Source: Janthinobacterium sp. 1_2014MBL_MicDiv (GTDB taxonomy: Bacteria > Pseudomonadota > Gammaproteobacteria > Burkholderiales > Burkholderiaceae_D). From it: a stretch of 64,000 nt of DNA. The position numbers were made by a program, and so were the translations under genes. The notes under the pieces were generated by a model. It was not told the origin of the DNA, searched no databases, and saw nothing but the letters and a program-made list of their open reading frames with translations. The stretch lies in NCBI RefSeq assembly GCF_001865675.1, contig NZ_CP011319.1:4216001-4280000 (forward strand), written 5' to 3'. Positions 41,720-51,281 of this stretch are shown one piece after another (positions within the stretch are counted from its first letter, which is position 1; each line of letters begins with the position of its first letter).

Positions 41720-43774
41720 ATGCCACGCACTATCTCGCTCTCCCGCCGCCAGAAAATCGCCCTCGCCAGCGCCGCCGTACTTGTCGCCCTGCCCGTCGCT
41801 GCCGCCGTCACTCTCCTGAACATGGATTGGAACCGCGCCAAGCCGTGGCTCAATGCGCGCGCCAGCGAAGCGCTGGGTAGGCCGTTCGCCATCGCGGGCG
41901 ACCTGTCGCTGACGTGGCGGCAGCCGGCCCGCAACGTGGCAGAACGCACGTGGCGCGATTCCCTGCCGTGGCCCCATCTGCAGGCACAGGATGTGCGCCT
42001 GGGTAACCCGAGCACCCTGGCGGACGCGGACGGCGGGGAGCCGCTGGCCAGCGTCGGCCAGCTGGCGTTCTCGCTCAATCCCCTGGCCCTGCTCGACAAG
42101 AAAATCGTCATTCCCGAATTACGCTTCGACACGCCGCAGGTGCGCTTGCTGCGCAGCAAGGACGGCAAGAACAACTGGACCTTCGACCCGCAGGACCAGC
42201 CGTCGCCATGGAAGCTCGACTTGCAAAGCGTGGTCTTCAGCAAGGGCACCGTGGTCCTGACGGATGGCCTCACGCACACGGCGATGCGCGCCGATGTCGA
42301 TACGCTCGCGGACGACAAACGCTATGGCATCGCCTGGAAGCTGTCGGGCACCTACCGTAGTGAAACCGTCCAGGGCGGCGGCAAGGCGGGCGGCGTGCTG
42401 TCGCTGCAACAGCAAGGCACGCCCTTCCCCATCCAGGCCGACATGCGCGCGGGCGGCAGCAGCGTGGCCATCGAAGGCACGCTGACGCGCCCGGCCAGCC
42501 TGGCCGCGCTCGACGTGCGCCTGAAATTGTCCGGCCCCAGCATGGCGCGTTTGTATCCATTGACGGGCGTGCTGCTGCCGGAGACGCCGCGCTTCAGCAC
42601 GGAAGGCCATCTGACGGGCACCCTGGCGCCCGGCGGCGGCGAATGGGTGTACGAGCAGTTCAGCGGCAAGGTCGGCTCGAGCGACATCAGCGGCAAGCTG
42701 GCCTTTTCCGCCAGCAAGCCGCGCAAGCGCCTGACGGGCGACGTCCACTCGCGCCTGCTGCAGTTTTCCGACCTGGGACCGCTCGTGGGCGCCGATTCCA
42801 GCGCCAGCAAGAAGGAGCGCGGCGTGCCCTCGACGCAGCCGGCCGGCCGCGTGCTGCCGGTGGAAACCTTCAAGACGGAGCGCTGGACCAGCCTGGACGC
42901 GGACGTGCGCTACACGGCCGACAAGATCACGCGCGACGCCGAATTGCCGATCAGCAAACTCGACACGCATGTGGTGCTGACGGACGGCGTGCTGTCGCTG
43001 ACGCCGCTCAACTTCAATGTGGCGGGCGGCACCCTGACGTCGCAGATCAAGCTCGACGGCAGCGGCAAGGTCATCGCCAATGGCATCGCCGCCGAGCTCA
43101 AGGCCAGCGCGCGCCACCTGCACATCAAGCAGCTGTTCCCCCGCCTGCCGGCGCTGCAGGCCAGCGTGGGCGAGATCAATGGCGACGCCTCGCTGTCGGC
43201 CACGGGCAATTCCGTCGCCACCTTGCTGGGCACGTCGAATGGCGAAGTGCGCGCGCTGATCAACCGGGGCAGCATCAGCAAGCTGTTGCTCGAGGAAATG
43301 GGCTTGAATATCGGCAGCATCGTGCTCACCAAGCTGGCAGGCGACAAGCAGGTCAAGCTCAATTGCATGGCCGCCGATTTTGTCGTCAACAAGGGGCTGA
43401 TGCGCACGCGCCAGTTCATCGTCGACACCGATGACGCCATCCTGCATGTCGACGGCACGGTGAACCTGGCCGATGAACGGCTGGACCTGACCTTGCAGCC
43501 GGACAGCAAGGGGCTGCGCATCTTTTCGCTGCGCTCGCCCCTGTATGTGCACGGCACCTTCAGCAAGCCGGACGTGAGCGTCGACAAGGGCGTGCTGGCC
43601 CTGCGCGCGGGCGGCGCGCTGGCCTTGGCCGTGGTGGCGCCCGTGGCGGCCCTGCTGCCGCTCGTCAATGCTGGCCCCGGCGAGGACAGCGAATGCGCGG
43701 CGCTGCTGGCGCAGGCGCGCGTCAAGCCGGTGGCGCCGAAGCCGGGCAAGAGCGTGCGCAAAGGCCGCCAATAA
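41720..43774 (+). CDS. AsmA-family protein
   Basis: 684 residues. One N-terminal membrane helix (about 13-33, IALASAAVLVALPVAAAVTL), then a long periplasmic beta-rich domain typical of AsmA/TamB/YhdP bridge proteins: NARASEALGRPFAIAGDLSL at the start, repeated strand pairs, GEINGDASLSATGNSVATLL and VDGTVNLADERLDLTLQPDS near the end. These proteins carry phospholipids between membranes. ATG 41720 is preferred to TTG 41699. The C terminus is basic (KPGKSVRKGRQ). Confidence 0.92.
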   Translation: MPRTISLSRRQKIALASAAVLVALPVAAAVTLLNMDWNRAKPWLNARASEALGRPFAIAGDLSLTWRQPARNVAERTWRDSLPWPHLQAQDVRLGNPSTLADADGGEPLASVGQLAFSLNPLALLDKKIVIPELRFDTPQVRLLRSKDGKNNWTFDPQDQPSPWKLDLQSVVFSKGTVVLTDGLTHTAMRADVDTLADDKRYGIAWKLSGTYRSETVQGGGKAGGVLSLQQQGTPFPIQADMRAGGSSVAIEGTLTRPASLAALDVRLKLSGPSMARLYPLTGVLLPETPRFSTEGHLTGTLAPGGGEWVYEQFSGKVGSSDISGKLAFSASKPRKRLTGDVHSRLLQFSDLGPLVGADSSASKKERGVPSTQPAGRVLPVETFKTERWTSLDADVRYTADKITRDAELPISKLDTHVVLTDGVLSLTPLNFNVAGGTLTSQIKLDGSGKVIANGIAAELKASARHLHIKQLFPRLPALQASVGEINGDASLSATGNSVATLLGTSNGEVRALINRGSISKLLLEEMGLNIGSIVLTKLAGDKQVKLNCMAADFVVNKGLMRTRQFIVDTDDAILHVDGTVNLADERLDLTLQPDSKGLRIFSLRSPLYVHGTFSKPDVSVDKGVLALRAGGALALAVVAPVAALLPLVNAGPGEDSECAALLAQARVKPVAPKPGKSVRKGRQ

Positions 43775-43811
43775 GCTGCGCCTGGGTGCATTTACAATTG
43801 TTACACACCTA

Positions 43812-43827
43812 TGTGCGTTGCCGAACA
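43812..43827. promoter_or_regulatory. Envelope-regulon palindrome, site 7
   Basis: TGTGCGTTGCCGAACA, core GTGCG-N4-CGAAC. TATCCT (43849-43854) is centred exactly 32 bp downstream, in front of the lipoprotein at 43953. Confidence 0.65.
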
Positions 43828-43952
43828 GACCCTATCTTGTCGCAATCCTATCCTGTGATCGTGCCTGAAACACCCAAGACGTGGCGTCACGAACTACCTT
43901 CCGGCCCCTACCTTGCCGGCGCCACGAGGTCCGAATTCACAGGAGATTTATC

Positions 43953-44171
43953 ATGCAAACCATCAAAAAACTCGCCGCTACCACTTCCGTCGCTGCTCTG
44001 CTGCTGAGCCTTACCGCCTGCGCCAACATGTCGGGCCAGGATAAAAACACAGCCATCGGCGCCGGTGTCGGCGCCGTCGCCGGTTCCGTGCTGACGGGCG
44101 GCAGCGCCGTCGGCGCCGTCGGCGGCGCCGCCGTCGGTGGCGTGATCGGCAATCAGGTCAAGCCGAAGTAA
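43953..44171 (+). CDS. Small glycine-zipper lipoprotein
   Basis: 72 residues, AGGAG before the start. Lipobox LTAC, then ANMSGQDKNTAIGAGVGAVA and a glycine zipper to the end (AVGGAAVGGVIGNQVKPK). OsmB/YgdI-like in size. Outer-membrane lipoprotein, stress-linked by family. A strong bidirectional terminator follows. Confidence 0.9.
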   Translation: MQTIKKLAATTSVAALLLSLTACANMSGQDKNTAIGAGVGAVAGSVLTGGSAVGAVGGAAVGGVIGNQVKPK

Positions 44172-44180
44172 TCGGCAGGC

Positions 44181-44221
44181 AAAAAGCGGGGTGGGTGCGC
44201 AGGCGCCCGCCCCGCTTTTTT
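44181..44221. terminator. Bidirectional terminator
   Basis: AAAAAGCGGGG / CCCCGCTTTTTT with an inner GC-rich loop, between the lipoprotein gene and the convergent Crp/Fnr gene. Confidence 0.9.
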
Positions 44222-44271
44222 GCGTCCAGGTCCTGTCGGGAAAGTTTCGAATGGCTTGCCGAAGGCAGCGA

Positions 44272-45036
44272 TTAAACGAAGACGTTGGCCATGCCGATGG
44301 CGCCCGTATCCTTGACCAGCTCGTAGCAGCGGCAAGACACGGCTTCCAGGCCGGCCGAATCGAGGATCTCGATATTGCCGCGGCTGTAGGTGATCAGTTT
44401 TTGCTGTTGCAGCGCGCTGGCCGCCTTGGTCACGCCGACGCGCCGCACGCCCAGGGTATGGGCGAGGAATTCATGCGTCAGGTGGAATTTTTCGGACTGC
44501 AGGCGGTCGCGCGTGATCAGCAGCGAACGCGCCAGGCGCGCCTCGAGCACGTGGAAACGGCTGCACACGGCGATCTGGATGGCTTGCGCCAGCAAGGTGT
44601 CGGTGTAGCGGTACAGCAGGCGCTGCAGGGAGTCGAGCTGGGCGAATTCGGCGCAAAAGTCGCTGCGCGCGATGCGGCTGGCCGTGCCGGAACGTTGCAC
44701 CACGGCACGCACTTGCGCCAGGTCATGCCCCAGCGCGACGGATGCGCCCAGCACGCCTTCGCGGCCGACGGAACCCACTTCCAGGGTCATGCGGCCTTCC
44801 GCCACGGCCAGCAGCGAGATCAGGCAATCGCCGGGAAAATAAATGTAGCCGATGGGCTGGCCCGGCTCGTACAGCACGTCGCCCACGTCGACCGTGACGG
44901 TGTCGAACAGCGCCGTCAGGTGCCGAAGGTCGGACTCGGGCAGGCTGGCCAGCAAGCGGTTGCTTGCGGCGGGCGTGCTCAAGCCGGAACGGCCTGTGTC
45001 GCGGGACAGGTTCATGCTGGCGGTCATGGGTGGCAT
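44272..45036 (-). CDS. Crp/Fnr-family transcription regulator
   Basis: 254 residues from ATG 45036, which has AGGAAAAGG before it; ATG 45069 is possible. Cyclic-nucleotide-binding fold at about 30-150 (VGDVLYEPGQPIGYIYFPGD, SLLAVAEGRMTLEVGSVGRE), but without the cAMP-binding arginine motif of Crp and without the FNR iron-sulfur Cys cluster. The C-terminal winged helix has LTHEFLAHTLGVRRVGVTKA as helix-turn-helix. Members of this subgroup respond to redox or unknown ligands. A regulon palindrome stands 32 bp from TAGGCT in its own promoter, so autoregulation is likely. Confidence 0.93.
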   Translation of the reverse strand: MPPMTASMNLSRDTGRSGLSTPAASNRLLASLPESDLRHLTALFDTVTVDVGDVLYEPGQPIGYIYFPGDCLISLLAVAEGRMTLEVGSVGREGVLGASVALGHDLAQVRAVVQRSGTASRIARSDFCAEFAQLDSLQRLLYRYTDTLLAQAIQIAVCSRFHVLEARLARSLLITRDRLQSEKFHLTHEFLAHTLGVRRVGVTKAASALQQQKLITYSRGNIEILDSAGLEAVSCRCYELVKDTGAIGMANVFV

Positions 45037-45107
45037 TGCCTTTTCCTGGGTGTCGTTACAACTCGACATAATTTTTACCTAGCCTACGGTGCGCCACCGG
45101 TCCTGTA

Positions 45108-45123
45108 TGTACGGTGACGCACG
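45108..45123. promoter_or_regulatory. Envelope-regulon palindrome, site 8 (own promoter of the Crp/Fnr gene)
   Basis: TGTACGGTGACGCACG, core GTACG-N4-CGCAC. On the minus strand, TAGGCT (45086-45081) is centred 32 bp away. On the plus strand CACACT is also 32 bp away, so the divergent gene at 45252 may share it. A weaker half-matching site, CTGCG-GCAG-CGCAT, lies at about 45163. Confidence 0.6.
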
Positions 45124-45251
45124 GAAGCGAAGGAGACAGCACCGCACACTGGCCTGACTGGCCTGCGGCAGCGCATGCGGACGGCCTGCATCACTGATTT
45201 GCATCACTTATTTATATGCAGCACCCATTATTAAAAACCAAGGAGCACTCC

Positions 45252-45911
<660 letters not shown>

Positions 45912-45968
45912 GCCCGCCACGGCGACAGCGCGGCGCCGCCACGCAACTGAATGTTGCCAATTCAACAC

Positions 45969-45998
45969 ACGCCCGGCCTGTCCGGGCGTTTTCTTTTT
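45969..45998 (+). terminator. Rho-independent terminator
   Basis: ACGCCCGG-CCTGT-CCGGGCGT followed by TTTCTTTTT, behind the glycine-zipper gene. Confidence 0.88.
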
Positions 45999-46003
45999 GA
46001 TAA

Positions 46004-46019
46004 TGTTCGTTGGCGTACA
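46004..46019. promoter_or_regulatory. Envelope-regulon palindrome, site 9
   Basis: TGTTCGTTGGCGTACA, core GTTCG-N4-CGTAC. GATGAT (46041-46046) is centred exactly 32 bp downstream, in front of the gene at 46093. Confidence 0.6.
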
Positions 46020-46092
46020 GATGAGCTACCCGTGGCGCGAGATGATGCATTCAGGAAAGTTCAACGGATGTCCCATCACCACAGGAGAAGCT

Positions 46093-46365
46093 ATGGATAG
46101 CGACAAGACAGGCGGCAACAGGATCTGGCTGGGCTTTATCGGTGGCGGCATGCTGGCCACCGCGCTCGGCTTCTGCGCGCTGGACCTGGCGCCCGCGTCC
46201 GCCAGCGCGCCCGTGTTCGGCGTCATGCTGCTGCTTACCGGCGGCCTGCTCAGCTGCCTGGCCGGCGCCGTCGGCATGGCCGGCATGCTGGCCTGGATAC
46301 CGGGCATGGCCAGCGAGCCGGAACGGGCCGCGCGCCGCGCGCCGGCCGGGCACCGGACTAAATAG
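46093..46365 (+). CDS. Small two-helix membrane protein
   Basis: 90 residues, AGGAG before the start. Hydrophilic start MDSDKTGGNR, then two hydrophobic segments (IWLGFIGGGMLATALGFCAL and VFGVMLLLTGGLLSCLAGAV) and a basic C terminus. Not recognised. It lies between two regulon palindromes and has its own terminator-free gap to the next gene. Confidence 0.8.
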   Translation: MDSDKTGGNRIWLGFIGGGMLATALGFCALDLAPASASAPVFGVMLLLTGGLLSCLAGAVGMAGMLAWIPGMASEPERAARRAPAGHRTK

Positions 46366-46371
46366 GTGTTG

Positions 46372-46387
46372 TGTACGGCAGCGTACA
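46372..46387. promoter_or_regulatory. Envelope-regulon palindrome, site 10
   Basis: TGTACGGCAGCGTACA; both arms perfect. GACAAT (46409-46414) is centred exactly 32 bp downstream. It serves the small membrane protein at 46553. Confidence 0.65.
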
Positions 46388-46552
46388 GATCATTTCAGAA
46401 ATAAACTAGACAATAAGTCATGGCATCAACGTTGCGCGATCAACATGGCAACGTGAATGGCAAACATATGATGGCAGCGCCCGCAGCTACCGGCTTGCAA
46501 GCCGGAATCAGGCCGGCGCCGCCATCCACACACTACTCTCGGAGGACGCATC

Positions 46553-46699
46553 ATGCTCTATACAATCGCAGTAGTACTCATCATTCTCTGGCTGCTGGGC
46601 CTGGTTACTTCCTATACCATCGGCGGCTTCATCCACATCCTGCTGGTCGTCGCCGTGATCATGGTTCTGTTGCGCCTGATCAGCGGACGCGGACTATAG
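46553..46699 (+). CDS. lmo0937-family small membrane protein
   Basis: 48 residues, GGAGGA before the start. Two helices: YTIAVVLIILWLLGLVTSYT and HILLVVAVIMVLLRLI, with the GGFIH turn, matching the lmo0937 family. Function unknown; common in stress-linked clusters. The predicted leader from the promoter near 46.42 kb is about 130 nt, long enough for post-transcriptional control. Confidence 0.9.
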   Translation: MLYTIAVVLIILWLLGLVTSYTIGGFIHILLVVAVIMVLLRLISGRGL

Positions 46700-46726
46700 A
46701 CATGCCGGCTGATGCAGGCTGACGGT

Positions 46727-46759
46727 GGCGGCGCGCGTGCAAACGGGCGCCGCCCTTTT
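46727..46759 (+). terminator. Rho-independent terminator
   Basis: GGCGGCGC / GCGCCGCC with a 12-nt loop, followed by CTTTT, behind the lmo0937-family gene. Confidence 0.75.
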
Positions 46760-46891
46760 GCGTGCCGCTTGTGCCTGCCTCGCGCGCGATTTTCCGCGCG
46801 CTGGCAAACCGGCCCATTTTGCAGTAACGTGTGCAGGTAGTTTGCAGATAGTTCCTGGGTATGTCCCAATAACAAAACAAGGAGAAAATCC

Positions 46892-47575
46892 ATGAAAGCA
46901 TACAAAAACGGCCCTGGCGCCAAATCCCTGATCGGCATGCTGGTCCTCGCGCTGGCCGCCACGGGCTGTGCTGATATGTCCTCCACACAACGTGGCACGG
47001 CTACCGGCGCCGGCGTTGGCGCCGGCCTGGGCGCGCTGATCGGCGGCACCACGGGCGGTGGCGGCGGCGGACGTACGGCCGGCGGCGCCCTGCTCGGTGC
47101 CGCAGCCGGTGCCGTGGTCGGCAATATCTGGTCGAACCGCATGGAAAACCAAAAGCGCGCGATGGAGCAAGCCACGCAAGGCACGGGCGTGCAAGTGACG
47201 CAGACGGCCGATAACCGCCTGAAAATGGAAATCCCCAGCGATATCTCGTTCGACACCAACCGCGCCGACATCAAGGGCAACTTCCGCCCGATTCTCGACC
47301 GCTTTGCCGCGACCCTGAATGAAAACCCGAACACCACGGTCAGCATCATCGGCCACACGGACAGCACGGGCAGCGATTCGATCAACGAACCGCTGTCGGT
47401 GGAACGCGCCGCCCACACGCGCGACTACCTGTCCATGCGCGGCGTCTCGCCGACCCGCATCGTCACCGAAGGCCGCGGCGCGCGCGAGCCGATCGCCTCG
47501 AACGCCGATGCGTCGGGCCGGGCGCGCAATCGCCGCGTCGAGATCTACGTCGCCGAAATGGCTCCACGGGGGTAA
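46892..47575 (+). CDS. OmpA-family lipoprotein with glycine zipper
   Basis: 227 residues, AAGGAG before the start. Lipobox AATGC, a glycine zipper at about 38-80 (GTATGAGVGAGLGALIGGTT, then LLGAAAGAVVGNIWSNR), then an OmpA domain (FDTNRADIKGNFRPILDRFA, VSIIGHTDSTGSDSINEPLS). YiaD-like in architecture. It anchors the outer membrane to the cell wall. No regulon palindrome was found in its 190-bp upstream gap. A repeat copy overlaps its stop. Confidence 0.93.
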   Translation: MKAYKNGPGAKSLIGMLVLALAATGCADMSSTQRGTATGAGVGAGLGALIGGTTGGGGGGRTAGGALLGAAAGAVVGNIWSNRMENQKRAMEQATQGTGVQVTQTADNRLKMEIPSDISFDTNRADIKGNFRPILDRFAATLNENPNTTVSIIGHTDSTGSDSINEPLSVERAAHTRDYLSMRGVSPTRIVTEGRGAREPIASNADASGRARNRRVEIYVAEMAPRG

Positions 47576-47697
47576 CACCTGACCAAACCTGCTGCGCGTA
47601 GCGACTTGCGGCCTGCGATGCTCACCGTACCTCCGTACGGTTGCGCTTCTCGGCCACAATTCGCAGACGCTCGCGAGGTTTTGTCAGGCGGTGTAAC
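47572..47697. repeat. Dispersed palindromic repeat, copy R5
   Basis: Opposite orientation to R2. Ends GTAACACCTGACCAAACCTG and TTTTGTCAGGCGGTGTAAC, so the inverted repeat is longer here. Centre TTGCGGCCTGCGATGCTCACC, then the shortened hairpin CCGTAC-CTC-CGTACGG and TTGCGCTTCTCGGCC. It overlaps the stop of the OmpA gene. Confidence 0.85.
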
Positions 47698-47726
47698 GTT
47701 CAGGCCAAAATCAACATCGCAGAATA

Positions 47727-47768
47727 AGAAAAGCCCGCTGGCAAGGTGACTTGCCAGCGGGCTTTTCT
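47727..47768. terminator. Bidirectional terminator
   Basis: AGAAAAGCCCGCTGGCAA / TTGCCAGCGGGCTTTTCT, an 18-bp perfect stem with a 6-nt loop, between convergent genes. Confidence 0.92.
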
Positions 47769-47783
47769 ATGTACGGCTAAGGT

Positions 47784-50630
47784 TTACTTCGACGTCGTCG
47801 CCTTGGCGCCGCTCTCGCCCTCTTTCGCCACCTTGGCGAAGTCGCCGGCCGTCACGATCGAGACGGCAGCGGGTTTCAGGTGCTCGCGCAAGCCCTGGTT
47901 CACTTGCGCCAGGGTCAGGGCGGCCACCTTGGCTTCCAGGTCCTTGTCGTAGGCCATGGTGCGGTCCTGCGCCAGGTAGCCGGCCAGTTCGCGCGCCAGG
48001 CCCGCATCCTGCGTGCGGCCCACTTCTTCCGATTGCAGCCAGCCCTTCTTCGCTTCGGCCAGTTCCTCTTGCGTGAAGCCGTCGGCCAGCACCTTGGCGA
48101 TTTCCTCGCGCAGGGCCGCTTCCACCTTGCCCGTGTTTTGCGGCGCGCTGATGGCGTAGGCCATCCAGTAGCCGGCCGGCTCGCGCGACGGCACGGCCAC
48201 TTGCGAACCGACGCCGTACGACAGGCCTTCCTTCTGGCGGATGCGGTCGGCCAGGCGGCTGCGCAAGGCGCCGCCGCCGAGCATGTGGTTGGCTATCAGC
48301 AAGGCCGGATAGCTGGCGGCGTCATCCTTGAGGGGAATCGGCTGGATGGCGAACAGCACGCTGTTGGCCTTGTCCGGGGTTTCCAGCGTCACTTTCTCGC
48401 CGCTGACGGATTTGACGGCGTCGGGAATGCGCACATACGGCTGCTGCGCCTTCCAGCTGCCGTACAGGCTGGCCACTTGCGCCTTCAGCGCGGCCGCATC
48501 GAAATCGCCCACGGCGGCAAACGTGGCGTTGGCGGCGCCATAATAAGCCGCGTGGAAAGCCTTCACATCGGCAACCTTGATGGCCTTCCATTGCGCCAGT
48601 TCGGCCGGCAAGGTGGCCACGTGGCGCACATGGCCTTCCGGCGTGGCGTCGAGCAGGCGGCGGAAGGCGTTCACGGCCAGCGGTTGCGGCTCGGGCAATT
48701 CCTGCTCGGCGCGGCCGACGCGCTCGCGCTGCAACTCGAGGAATTCCGTTTCGCTCAGGGCCGGCTGTTGCAGCACTTGCGCCAGCAGGTCCATGGCGGC
48801 CGGCAAGTTCTCGCGCTTGCCCGTGAGCATTGCCGTCACGCCCTCGGCGCCGCCCGCGATCGCCACCTGCATGCCCAGCTGGTCGAACTTGTCCTTCACT
48901 TCCTGGCGCGACAGCTTGTCCGTGCCGCGCGACAGCAGGTTGGCCGTGTAGCTGCCGACGGCCGCCTTGCCGCGCAGGCTGTCCTCGCTGCCGATCTGCA
49001 GTTTCAACACGACGCTGACCGTGCTGCCCTTGGTTTTCTTCGGCAGCAAGGCGCCCTTCAAGCCGTTCGGCAAGGTGAAGCGCGTCGTGCGCGCCTCGAT
49101 ATTATCGGGGCTGGGGTCGAACGCCTCGCCCTGCGCCACGACGGCGCGGCCCGTGTAGCCGGCCAGCTGCGGCGCCACGTCGGCATAGGCCGGCACCACC
49201 GTGCGGTCCGGCGCGTCGGTGGGGATGAAGCGTCCCAGCGTGCGGTTCGACGTCTTCAGGTATTTCTCGGCCGCCGCCTGCACCTGCGCCGCCGTCAGCT
49301 TGTCGAGCTGATCGCGCTGCAGGAAGAACAGGCGCCAGTCGCCGGCCGCCAGCGATTCCGTCAGGGCGATCGTCAGGCTCGCCGTGTTCGAGGTGGCCAG
49401 TTCGATCTGCTTGTTCAGCTGCTGCTTGACGCGCGCCACTTCCGCTTCCGTGACGGGCTGCGACTTCAAGTCTTCCAGCACTTTCAGCATGGCGTCTTGC
49501 GCCGCATCGAGGTTGCCATCGACGGGGACGAGCGCGCCAAACAGGTTGTAGCCCGGCTCCAGGTTGCTCACGGAGTTGTATTCGATCTTGCTGGCCAGCT
49601 TGGTTTCCACCAGCGCCTTGTGCAGGCGGCCGGCCGGCGCGTCCGTCAGCACGTGGCCCAGCACTTCGATGGCGACGGCGTCCGGATTGCCGGACGGCGC
49701 CACGTGGTAGCCGGCGCCGACGAATTGCGTGCCGCCGCTGCGGCGCACCGTCACGGCGCGCTCGCCATCCTGCACGGGTTCGGCCGTGTAGGTCGGTTCG
49801 ATCACGCGCGTCGGTTTCGGGATCTTGCCGAACAGTTCATTGATCTGCTTCAAGACCTTCGCTTCATCGAAGCGGCCCGCCACCATCAGCACGGCGTTAT
49901 CTGGCTGGTAATATTTATGATAGAACGCGCGCAGGCGGGGAATGTTGACCTGCTCGATATCGGAACGGGCGCCGATGGTCGACTTGCCATAGTTGTGCCA
50001 ATCGTAGGCGATGGCCTGGATGCGTTCGCTGGTGACGCCGATCGGGTCGCTCTCGCCCATCTCGAACTCGTTGCGCACCACCGTCATCTCGCCCTTCTGC
50101 GTCTTCGGATTCCACAGGTCGTTCTGGTCGATGGCCGCGTTGACCATGCGATCCGCTTCCATGGCCAGCATCTGGCGCAGATTGTCGTCGTTGGCGGGGA
50201 AGGTGGCGTAGTAATTGGTGCGGTCATACCAGGTGGTGCCGTTGAACTGGGCGCCCGTCGAGTTCAGGATCTCGACCGGGGTCTTGCTGCCCTTCTTCAC
50301 GCCGAAGTTGGCGCTGGGCTTGAACAGCAAGTGCTCGAGCAAATGGGCCATGCCCGTTTCGCCATAGTTTTCATGGCGCGAACCGACCAAATAGACGATA
50401 TTCGTCGTCAGCGTGGGTTTGCTGGCATCGGGAAACAGCAGCACGCGCAAGCCATTGGCCAGCCGGTATTCGGTGATGCCTTCGACGGACGTGACTTTGA
50501 CGGCGGCGGCGCGGGCGGAGGCAGGCTGGGCGGTTTTCTGGGTCGGCGCGGCTTGCACCGGGGTGGCGGCAAAGGCCAGCGAAGGCGACAGGATGCCGGC
50601 GGCAAGCAGGAGGGCGGGAATGGGTTTCAA
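47784..50630 (-). CDS. M16-family zinc metallopeptidase (pitrilysin type, two-domain)
   Basis: 948 residues, secreted (signal peptide to FAATPVQ). The active N-terminal half has the inverted zinc motif H96-L-L-E-H100, with the third ligand Glu in ATFPANDDNLRQML...EMTVVRNEFEMG. The C-terminal half (ARTTRFTLPNGLKGALLPKK on) is the inactive partner with the R/Y substrate-holding loop near LADRIRQKEGLSYGVGSQ. It degrades peptides in the periplasm. Confidence 0.94.
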   Translation of the reverse strand: MKPIPALLLAAGILSPSLAFAATPVQAAPTQKTAQPASARAAAVKVTSVEGITEYRLANGLRVLLFPDASKPTLTTNIVYLVGSRHENYGETGMAHLLEHLLFKPSANFGVKKGSKTPVEILNSTGAQFNGTTWYDRTNYYATFPANDDNLRQMLAMEADRMVNAAIDQNDLWNPKTQKGEMTVVRNEFEMGESDPIGVTSERIQAIAYDWHNYGKSTIGARSDIEQVNIPRLRAFYHKYYQPDNAVLMVAGRFDEAKVLKQINELFGKIPKPTRVIEPTYTAEPVQDGERAVTVRRSGGTQFVGAGYHVAPSGNPDAVAIEVLGHVLTDAPAGRLHKALVETKLASKIEYNSVSNLEPGYNLFGALVPVDGNLDAAQDAMLKVLEDLKSQPVTEAEVARVKQQLNKQIELATSNTASLTIALTESLAAGDWRLFFLQRDQLDKLTAAQVQAAAEKYLKTSNRTLGRFIPTDAPDRTVVPAYADVAPQLAGYTGRAVVAQGEAFDPSPDNIEARTTRFTLPNGLKGALLPKKTKGSTVSVVLKLQIGSEDSLRGKAAVGSYTANLLSRGTDKLSRQEVKDKFDQLGMQVAIAGGAEGVTAMLTGKRENLPAAMDLLAQVLQQPALSETEFLELQRERVGRAEQELPEPQPLAVNAFRRLLDATPEGHVRHVATLPAELAQWKAIKVADVKAFHAAYYGAANATFAAVGDFDAAALKAQVASLYGSWKAQQPYVRIPDAVKSVSGEKVTLETPDKANSVLFAIQPIPLKDDAASYPALLIANHMLGGGALRSRLADRIRQKEGLSYGVGSQVAVPSREPAGYWMAYAISAPQNTGKVEAALREEIAKVLADGFTQEELAEAKKGWLQSEEVGRTQDAGLARELAGYLAQDRTMAYDKDLEAKVAALTLAQVNQGLREHLKPAAVSIVTAGDFAKVAKEGESGAKATTSK

Positions 50631-50819
50631 GGCGGAGTCCTGGTAACACTACGTTATAGACGCGCGCAAGCTGGAAGTGCCAGCGCGATGCAATACGAAC
50701 GCAAGAATGCTCACGGGGCCCGCGCTGCGTCTTCGCCGCCACGTGAAATAATTGCTCTCATAATTTACGACATGCTTGTCACTTGCGCAAGCCCCTGTCA
50801 TCAAGCTGCCATACGGGCG

Positions 50820-50828
50820 TGTTATACT
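50820..50828 (+). promoter_or_regulatory. Extended -10 promoter
   Basis: TGTTATACT, an extended -10 element 28 bp before the start at 50857. No good -35 is visible, as is usual for extended -10 promoters. Confidence 0.55.
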
Positions 50829-50856
50829 CGACCGTTCCAGAACTATCTGCCTGTAT

Positions 50857-51198
50857 ATGAGACGAGCTCTCGTCCTGCTCTGCCTTTTTGTTTTCATCGC
50901 TTTACCCCAGGCGTTTGCCAGCATGGCTTACGCCAGCCCTTCCCCATTCCAGCATGCAATCGCGGCCGGCGCTACCGCCACGCCCGCCTTCGGCATCGAT
51001 TGTCCGGACGCCAGCATCCATGCGGGACTGCCCGCCGACAGCTGCGATACCGAAGAATGCGACAACGACCCCATCACGCTGTACCCGAGCTCGCGCCAGG
51101 CCGTGCCGTTTTACGCCATCATTTGGCAAGCGGGACCGGGCGCACTTGCCGAAGCGGACGTGCGGCTGGCCACCCGGCCGCCGCGCGTCCGCCACTGA
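50857..51198 (+). CDS. Small secreted hypothetical protein
   Basis: 113 residues. Signal peptide RRALVLLCLFVFIALPQAFA. The mature part has a cluster of three cysteines (DCPDAS, DSCDTEECDND), perhaps two disulfides or a metal site. No family recognised. The start is the ATG just before the signal peptide and close to the extended -10. Confidence 0.7.
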   Translation: MRRALVLLCLFVFIALPQAFASMAYASPSPFQHAIAAGATATPAFGIDCPDASIHAGLPADSCDTEECDNDPITLYPSSRQAVPFYAIIWQAGPGALAEADVRLATRPPRVRH

Positions 51199-51281
51199 AT
51201 ACATGCATGCAGCACCCACGCGCCCGGGGCAATTAGCCACCGGGCACGCTTTACACTGATCGACTTTACAAGGTTACACAC

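Noticed and set aside
47880..51236. 1118-codon open frame on the plus strand
   Set aside because: Antisense to the M16 peptidase; composition is that of a GC shadow and it runs across an intergenic region with no start signal.
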